Shown piece after piece: positions 55,199-60,341 of a stretch of 60,341 nt of DNA. Source of the DNA: Alcanivoracaceae bacterium. Lineage in GTDB: Bacteria > Pseudomonadota > Gammaproteobacteria > Xanthomonadales > Marinicellaceae. Made by a program: the position numbers and the translations under genes. The notes beneath the pieces were generated by a model, which had not been told where the DNA came from, did no database searches, and saw only the letters and a list, made by a program, of their open reading frames with translations. The DNA lies in contig JAESTH010000266.1 of the NCBI GenBank assembly GCA_016763695.1, forward strand, positions 1-60,341, given 5' to 3'. Numbering within the stretch: the stretch's first letter is position 1; each line of letters begins with the position of its first letter.

Positions 55199-56989
55199 AT
55201 GAATTCAAAGCTTCAAAAAAACACAGATAAAACAGCGAATTTAAGCCAATTAAGTTTAATTTGGCCTTTAATCATCCCTTATAAAAAACAGATATTTTTT
55301 GCTTTAATCTTATTGGTACTTGGTGTTGTGGCAAACCTGTCTTTGCCATTAGCATTTAAACAAATGATAGATCTGGGTTTTTCTGCCGAACACCAACAGC
55401 AACTTTCACAATATTTTCTGATTGTTTTTGCGGTAGCTAGTTTTATGGTGCTATTTACCTCTCTGCGTTACTATTGGGTGTCGTGGGTGGGGCAAAGGGT
55501 TGTAACTGACTTAAGAAAAAAAGTGTATACACAAGTATTAAAACAGGCTCCAGAATTCTTTGAACGCACCAAAACAGGTGAAATTTTATCCAGAATAAAC
55601 ACCGATACAACCCTGGTCGAAACGGTGGTTGGCAGTACTTTTTCAATCACACTACGTAGTATTGTGACACTTATTGGGGCAGGTATTATGTTGGTTGTCA
55701 CCAGCCCCAAATTAGCAGGAATGATAGCTTTAATGTTACCAGTGATAGTTATGCCAATAGTTGTAACTGGTAGAAAAATTCGAAAATTATCGAGGCTAGA
55801 ACAAGACAGAATTGCTGATTCTTCAGCTCTAGCGACAGAAACCATAAATGCAATTAACGTTGTTCAGTCCTATGCACAAGAACAAAAAGAAAATAAAAAG
55901 TTTCACCATACCATTAACAAAGCCTTTTTGGCTTCAATTGCATCTATCAGAATGGGCACTATTTTATCGATGCTGGTTGGTTTTATTGTCTTTAGTAGTA
56001 TTGTTTTTGTCTTGTGGATGGGAGCTAAAGATGTGGTCTCTGGTGTTATGACAGCAGGTACATTGAGCCAGTTTGTTATGTATGCAATTATGGCTGCTAC
56101 CACCACAGGTGCGTTAAGCAGCGTCTGGGGTGAATTAAAAAAAGCCTCAGGTGCGCTAGAGCGTATTACCGAGCTGATGAACACAGAGCCTGATATAACA
56201 AATATAAGTAATCCAGTTAAGTTACCTGAAAGTATTGATGGAACAGTTGAGTTTAAAAATATTAACTTTGCATATCCAAGTAGGTTAGATGTTAATGTTC
56301 TTGATAATATTAGTATAAAAATTAAAGCAGGAGAAACCATTGCCCTAGTAGGTCCATCAGGAGCTGGTAAGTCAACGTTGTTTCAGTTGTTGATGCGCTT
56401 TTACGAACCACAAGATGGTGAAGTTTATCTTGATGGCATCAATATCAATAAAATAGATTTAGCAGAATTACGTTCGCAATTTTCTTTGGTAGCGCAAAAT
56501 GTGACCATATTTTCTACTACTGCTGCGGATAATATTGCCTATGGTATGAAAAATGATGCCGTTCTTGATAACACTGATTTGGTTATCAAAGCCGCTGAAA
56601 TTGCACATGCCGATGAATTTATTCAACAACTGGAAAAACAATATCAGACCTATCTGGGTGAACGAGGAGTTCGACTGTCAGGGGGACAAGCGCAGCGCCT
56701 GTCAATTGCCAGAGCGATAGTTACTGAACCATCGGTATTATTACTGGATGAGGCCACTAGTGCTCTGGATGCAGAAAATGAGCGCTTGGTACAGGATGCT
56801 TTGAATGAAATTATGCAAAATCGCACCACCTTAGTGATTGCTCATCGTTTGGCGACCATTCGTAAAGCTGATAGGATCATAGTCATGGATAAGGGTAGAG
56901 TGGTGGCACAGGGTAAACATCAAGAACTGCTTGAAAGCAGTCCTTTATATTCTAAACTGGCTAAATTACAGTTTACCAATAAGTTATAG
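55199..56989 (+). CDS. ABC exporter, fused membrane and ATPase domains
   Basis: A 596-residue half-transporter like the gene at 24647. N-terminal membrane domain (about 25-320) with QRVVTDLRKKVYTQVLKQ; the ATPase has Walker A (VGPSGAGKSTLFQLLM), the Q-loop (LVAQNVTIFSTT), the signature LSGGQAQRLSIA, Walker B (VLLLDEATSALDAE) and the H-loop (VIAHRLATI). It starts 56 bases after the previous gene with AGGATGG in front of the ATG, and ends 9 bases before the sdaA stop on the other strand. The substrate is unknown; lipid or multidrug export is most common. Confidence 0.9.
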   Translation: MNSKLQKNTDKTANLSQLSLIWPLIIPYKKQIFFALILLVLGVVANLSLPLAFKQMIDLGFSAEHQQQLSQYFLIVFAVASFMVLFTSLRYYWVSWVGQRVVTDLRKKVYTQVLKQAPEFFERTKTGEILSRINTDTTLVETVVGSTFSITLRSIVTLIGAGIMLVVTSPKLAGMIALMLPVIVMPIVVTGRKIRKLSRLEQDRIADSSALATETINAINVVQSYAQEQKENKKFHHTINKAFLASIASIRMGTILSMLVGFIVFSSIVFVLWMGAKDVVSGVMTAGTLSQFVMYAIMAATTTGALSSVWGELKKASGALERITELMNTEPDITNISNPVKLPESIDGTVEFKNINFAYPSRLDVNVLDNISIKIKAGETIALVGPSGAGKSTLFQLLMRFYEPQDGEVYLDGININKIDLAELRSQFSLVAQNVTIFSTTAADNIAYGMKNDAVLDNTDLVIKAAEIAHADEFIQQLEKQYQTYLGERGVRLSGGQAQRLSIARAIVTEPSVLLLDEATSALDAENERLVQDALNEIMQNRTTLVIAHRLATIRKADRIIVMDKGRVVAQGKHQELLESSPLYSKLAKLQFTNKL

Positions 56990-56997
56990 ACAATTCA

Positions 56998-58377
56998 TTA
57001 ACACTCAATGATATTAACTGCCAGACCACCTCTGGATGTTTCTTTATACTTCGATTGCATGTCCTGTCCAGTAATCTTCATGGTTTTGATCACCTTATCT
57101 AACGATACCCAATGACTGCCATCACCACGGCTGGCCAGACGAAAGGCATTAATGGCCTTAACCGCCCCCATGGCATTGCGCTCAATACAAGGGATTTGTA
57201 CCAAGCCACCAATGGGGTCACAGGTTAAACCAAGATTATGTTCCATGGCAATTTCTGCTGCATTTTCAATATGTTCTGGTGATTCATTACAGGCTGCGGC
57301 CAGTCCTGCCGCTGCCATGGAACAAGCTACTCCAACTTCTCCCTGACAACCCACTTCAGCTCCAGATATCGAGGCGTTTTCCTTATATAACATGCCAACA
57401 GCTCCCGCTGTCAGGATAAAATTTCTGATACCCTGTATATTGGCTTCAGGACAAAAGTGATAATAATAATGTAACACTGCGGGGATGATGCCCGCAGCAC
57501 CATTGGTAGGGGCTGTCACCACTCGGCCACCAGCAGCGTTTTCCTCGCTGACAGCCAAAGCATATAAATTAACCCAGTCTAAAATAGTCAGTGGGTCTCG
57601 TAGTGCCGCTTGTGGTTTATTCCGTAAGGATTGAAATAATTCTGGTGCACGTCGCTTGACTTTTAAACCACCAGGCAATTCGCCAGGGCTATTGAGACCA
57701 CGCTCAACACAGGCTTTAAATACCTGCCAGAGATTGTCCAGCTGTTTATTGATACTGCGTTTATTAAACCAAGTCTTTTCATTGGCATACATGATCTCGG
57801 CAATAGTCATTTTATTGGTTTGGCATAAAGCCAATAACTGTTCACCTGATTTAAAAGGGAAAGGCAAATTTGTAGCATCTTCAACGATTTCCTTTTGTGC
57901 CAACTTATTATGAGAGATAATAAAACCACCACCAACCGAATAAAAATCTTTACTCAATAATTCATTGTCATCACCGTCATAAGCTACAAAGCGCATACCA
58001 TTAGAGTGCAGAGGCAAGGTTTTTCTCTTGTGGAATTTTAAGTGTTTTTTGTAATTGAAGGCAATTTTCAGTTGAGCTGATATTTCAATTGACTGCTGTT
58101 TATTAACCTGGTTGAGGATACCATCAATAATATCTGGATCAATCGCATCGGGTTGGTAACCGCTTAAGCCCAAAATGATGGCTTTATCCGTGCCATGACC
58201 TTTACCTGTGTGGCCTAATGACCCAAATAGATCGGTCTTAATGGTTGCTGTTTGCTTTAAAATATCTCGGTGTTTTAGCTGCTGACAAAAGAGATAGGCA
58301 GCCCGCATGGGTCCTACCGTATGAGAGCTGGATGGACCAATCCCAACTTTAAATAAATCAAAAACACTTATTGCCAT
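56998..58377 (-). CDS. sdaA: L-serine ammonia-lyase (single-chain, 4Fe-4S)
   Basis: A 459-residue enzyme converting L-serine to pyruvate and ammonia. It begins with [20 protein letters not shown], the SdaA hallmark, and carries the Fe-S and catalytic region [19 protein letters not shown] and [20 protein letters not shown], with [12 protein letters not shown] between. Beta and alpha domains are fused in one chain as in E. coli SdaA/SdaB. Monocistronic, opposite the ABC gene; nine bases separate the stops and no terminator hairpin is seen. Confidence 0.94.
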   Translation of the reverse strand: MAISVFDLFKVGIGPSSSHTVGPMRAAYLFCQQLKHRDILKQTATIKTDLFGSLGHTGKGHGTDKAIILGLSGYQPDAIDPDIIDGILNQVNKQQSIEISAQLKIAFNYKKHLKFHKRKTLPLHSNGMRFVAYDGDDNELLSKDFYSVGGGFIISHNKLAQKEIVEDATNLPFPFKSGEQLLALCQTNKMTIAEIMYANEKTWFNKRSINKQLDNLWQVFKACVERGLNSPGELPGGLKVKRRAPELFQSLRNKPQAALRDPLTILDWVNLYALAVSEENAAGGRVVTAPTNGAAGIIPAVLHYYYHFCPEANIQGIRNFILTAGAVGMLYKENASISGAEVGCQGEVGVACSMAAAGLAAACNESPEHIENAAEIAMEHNLGLTCDPIGGLVQIPCIERNAMGAVKAINAFRLASRGDGSHWVSLDKVIKTMKITGQDMQSKYKETSRGGLAVNIIEC

Positions 58378-58628
58378 TTAACTTAACCTATTATAGAAAT
58401 ATTGTAATTCACACCTCTGGTCATTACCATAAAGACGGTAATTTCACAAATATGACTGATTATTTTCACTAAACTTGATAACTTTTCTCAACAGATTCCA
58501 GCCTTCGCAGGAATGGTGGGGTGAGTAGTTACGAAATATTTTTGATTTTAGGCTGTTTACAATCTTATGTATATAATATTTAATAGCATATGATAATATA
58601 CCCTCAATATTCACAAAAGGTAAATGGT

Positions 58629-59162
58629 ATGTCAGCAGATGACTACACTAAAAATGGTCTTATCACCTATTTGCGCGAAGCAGCGATATCAGGCGTCTTA
58701 AATCCAGCGGTAGCACGTAGCAGGAAAACCGCAGCAGAACAACTATTGACATATATTTCACCAGAAGAAAGGTTAAACCTGCGTCTGTTAGATGTGGATA
58801 GCTTGTGTTCAGGCATTCATAAGCTCGAAGACAGTGCCATAAGATTTGAGGCCTTAAATTTGTACAGTTCTCGTTTAAAATCAGCTTTGGCTGATTATTT
58901 CTCATGGCTAGAGGATCCAGAAAACTTTGTTTCACTATCAAGCACCAATAACAGTGTAAAAAATCTCAATAAAAAACAAACAGTAGAACAAAAAGCCTTG
59001 GAGGAGATCACATTAAGCAATACCTATGTAGAGGAGGGGATTATACCTATTCCCATTCGTCAAGATTTAACCATTTACCTCAAAGATTTGCCGCTGGATT
59101 TAACCGCCCAAGAGGCAAATAAAATAGCAAGAGTGGTCAAAGCCTATGCTGCGGAGCAATGA
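58629..59162 (+). CDS. Unknown cytoplasmic protein upstream of recA
   Basis: ATG 58629 is chosen because AAAAGG lies 8 bases upstream; ATG 58590 would add 13 residues. 177 residues, mainly helical. Its first 90 residues (SRKTAAEQLLTYISPEERLN, FEALNLYSSRLKSALADYFS) look like a SAM-like DNA-binding fold of the type at the N-terminus of integrases, but no catalytic domain follows. The C-terminus (PIPIRQDLTIYLKDLPLDLT, NKIARVVKAYA) resembles a short repeat. Overlaps the next gene by 4 bases. Confidence 0.6.
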   Translation: MSADDYTKNGLITYLREAAISGVLNPAVARSRKTAAEQLLTYISPEERLNLRLLDVDSLCSGIHKLEDSAIRFEALNLYSSRLKSALADYFSWLEDPENFVSLSSTNNSVKNLNKKQTVEQKALEEITLSNTYVEEGIIPIPIRQDLTIYLKDLPLDLTAQEANKIARVVKAYAAEQ

Positions 59163-59755
59163 AAATGAATAAATATGTGCTTTATGCGCCATTAGCCTTA
59201 TTTGGTTTGGTTGGTTCAGTGCTATTTTTCTATTTTATTGATCAATCACACGATGGTGCATTTAGAGAAAACCTGGTGCCTGAATTAATAGGGTTTTGTT
59301 TGGAAGGTTTTTTCTGGATAGGTTTGTTATCATTTTTTCAAAAAACCCGCGAACATACGCGCCGCAAAGAACTGTGGTTGAGTTTACGTGGTTCTCTGCG
59401 TAGCTTTCTTTCATATCTGGACATTGCTTTTCTGGATAATAATGCAGAACCGCTTAATTCAAGTTCGTTGGAACAAAACCCAGAGATCATCAAATCGATG
59501 ATCAATAAACTGGAACAGAAAAATTTGGACCTCAATAGTATGGTATTATTAAAAGAAACCTCACTCAATTCCATGTCACTGGTCAGAGATCTGGTTCCTG
59601 TTGCAGCTCAACTTAGTGCAGCACACATGCGCTGGTGGATAGCCATTAGTGATTCTATGCGCAGGATTAATAATTCTAACAGTAGAGATGATATTGAAAA
59701 AAACACCACTTTATTACTTAAAAATATCCAGGAATTTGATGCCTTAGGTTATTAA
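59159..59755 (+). CDS. Unknown membrane protein upstream of recA
   Basis: A 198-residue protein with two membrane helices (residues 5-26 and 43-60) followed by a mainly helical cytoplasmic part with Leu- and Asn-rich segments (INKLEQKNLDLNSMVLLKE). ATGA overlap with the previous gene means the two form an operon. No family recognised. Confidence 0.6.
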   Translation: MKMNKYVLYAPLALFGLVGSVLFFYFIDQSHDGAFRENLVPELIGFCLEGFFWIGLLSFFQKTREHTRRKELWLSLRGSLRSFLSYLDIAFLDNNAEPLNSSSLEQNPEIIKSMINKLEQKNLDLNSMVLLKETSLNSMSLVRDLVPVAAQLSAAHMRWWIAISDSMRRINNSNSRDDIEKNTTLLLKNIQEFDALGY

Positions 59756-59849
59756 TCAATTTTATTGCATCAATTTTTATAAAAAACCTTTCATTCTCAT
59801 GTTTTGAGAATAGCAGCCCTTATTATTGCCGCTATGTTGCTACTATGGC

Positions 59850-59877
59850 AAATTTCCTACAAAAAAATAGGAAATTT
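59850..59877. terminator. Hairpin between the unknown gene pair and recA
   Basis: AAATTTCCTA (59850-59859) pairs with TAGGAAATTT (59868-59877), an 8-base A-rich loop, followed by TCT. A/T-rich, so modest strength. It may end the upstream operon, or be a regulatory hairpin before recA. Confidence 0.45.
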
Positions 59878-59904
59878 TCTATATTTTAATTGATACCTTC
59901 ATAC

Positions 59905-59910
59905 TATAAT
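59905..59910 (+). promoter_or_regulatory. -10 element of recA
   Basis: Perfect TATAAT 49-54 bases before the recA ATG. The -35 is not clear. TACTA overlaps the -10 (59902-59906), the right half of the LexA site known in Xylella (TTAG-N6-TACTA), but the left half is missing, so this is a guess. Confidence 0.45.
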
Positions 59911-59958
59911 ACGGGGCTAATAATGAATACAAACAAAGCAAAAATATTGGAGTTAAAT

Positions 59959-60341
59959 ATGGATGAAAATAAAAAGAAGGCGCTTGCAGCTGCCTTAAGT
60001 CAAATTGAGAAACAGTTTGGTAAAGGTTCGGTCATGCGTTTAGGCGATCAAAGTACCTTAGTTGGAGAAGTTTATTCAACGGGTTCTATTGGTTTGGATG
60101 TGGCATTAGGTATAGGAGGCCTGCCCAAGGGAAGAGTGGTAGAAATTTACGGGCCAGAATCAAGTGGTAAAACCACCTTAACATTACATGCCATTGCTGA
60201 ATGTCAAAAAGCAGGGGGAACAGCTGCGTTTGTTGATGCAGAACATGCCTTGGATCCACAATATGCCGAGAAATTAGGTGTCAATATCAATGATTTGTTG
60301 ATTTCACAACCAGATACAGGTGAGCAGGCATTAGAGATCAC
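59959..60341 (+). CDS. recA: Recombinase A, N-terminal part
   Basis: The window ends inside the gene after 127 codons. The start [20 protein letters not shown] matches gammaproteobacterial RecA closely, with GGAG 6 bases upstream; an ATG at 59923 would add 12 unusual residues. The Walker A is [15 protein letters not shown] and [17 protein letters not shown] follows. RecA binds single-stranded DNA, drives homologous recombination and triggers LexA cleavage. Confidence 0.96.
   Translation, partial: MDENKKKALAAALSQIEKQFGKGSVMRLGDQSTLVGEVYSTGSIGLDVALGIGGLPKGRVVEIYGPESSGKTTLTLHAIAECQKAGGTAAFVDAEHALDPQYAEKLGVNINDLLISQPDTGEQALEI

Noticed and set aside
58497-58522. REP-like hairpin GATTCCAGCCTTCGCAGGAATG
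   Set aside because: The stem is only about 5 bp and a single copy is present, so it is not claimed as a repeat family.
59880-59912. LexA box for recA
   Set aside because: Neither the E. coli CTGT-N8-ACAG nor the full Xylella TTAG-N6-TACTA is present; only the TACTA half-site is seen.

Overview
The window looks like chromosomal core sequence from an AT-rich gammaproteobacterium. Housekeeping genes of that class (recA, cysS, ispG, sdhE, sdaA, pepP, etfBA, fadIJ) sit in compact operons. The Crp-family regulator resembles Xanthomonas Clp more than E. coli CRP or Pseudomonas Vfr, which hints at a lineage near the Xanthomonadales; this placement is inference. I see no CRISPR array, phage, transposase, rRNA or tRNA gene.

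Layout. 1-3191: a Ser/Thr phosphoprotein module (PP2C phosphatase, then a receptor-like kinase and a formylglycine-enzyme-like domain separated by a -1 frame change on a slippery A AAA AAC). 3294-6742: cell-wall amidase, a decayed outer-membrane barrel gene, NnrS with an FNR-type box, and a small membrane protein. 6921-8907: an ECF sigma operon. 8981-13526: a 2-oxoglutarate oxygenase with a structured leader, a DUF885 peptidase-like protein, a frameshifted YceI gene and a CsiV-like protein. 13652-17196: fadIJ beta-oxidation operon with a palindromic operator inside its promoter; FadI has an unusual Lys-rich tail. 17453-19685: SPFH/GYF protein plus zinc-ribbon membrane protein. 19743-22845: vWA lipoprotein, ECF sigma factor and a membrane protein that may be its anti-sigma factor. 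23064-26753: diguanylate cyclase, ABC exporter, DUF3301. 27140-30016: ppnN behind a double-hairpin leader, then ppk2 and a Lys/Ala-rich protein. 30138-33584: MASE1-PAS-GGDEF-EAL protein. 34007-36634: lipoprotein, acetyltransferase, etfBA. 36849-42895: two-FHA protein and a three-gene 2-oxoacid:ferredoxin oxidoreductase operon. 42991-48243: sufE-cysS, Clp-like regulator, DUF1631. 48739-56989: a tightly packed run (pepP, amidohydrolase, dienelactone hydrolase, sdhE, ygfX-like, ispG, membrane protein, ABC exporter). 56998-60341: sdaA, two unknown genes and the start of recA.

Connections. Fatty-acid oxidation (fadIJ) and ETF feed electrons and acetyl-CoA to central metabolism, where the KorAB-type enzyme and SdhE act. 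Cyclic-di-GMP is a theme: two GGDEF proteins and a Clp-like regulator carrying the Glu that distinguishes Clp from CRP. Nucleotide and polyphosphate stress metabolism appears in ppnN and ppk2.

The most notable non-gene signals are two small repeat families. The first is a roughly 160-bp palindromic MITE-like element in three copies, each flanked by its own 6-bp direct repeat. The second is a dispersed motif of about 36 bp, one copy of which supplies the last codons and stop of the FHA gene. Other signals are the putative programmed frameshift, an operator in the fad promoter, and structured leaders before the oxygenase gene and ppnN. Two genes (kinase and YceI) have each apparently lost a single A, so assembly error must be excluded before either is read as biology.
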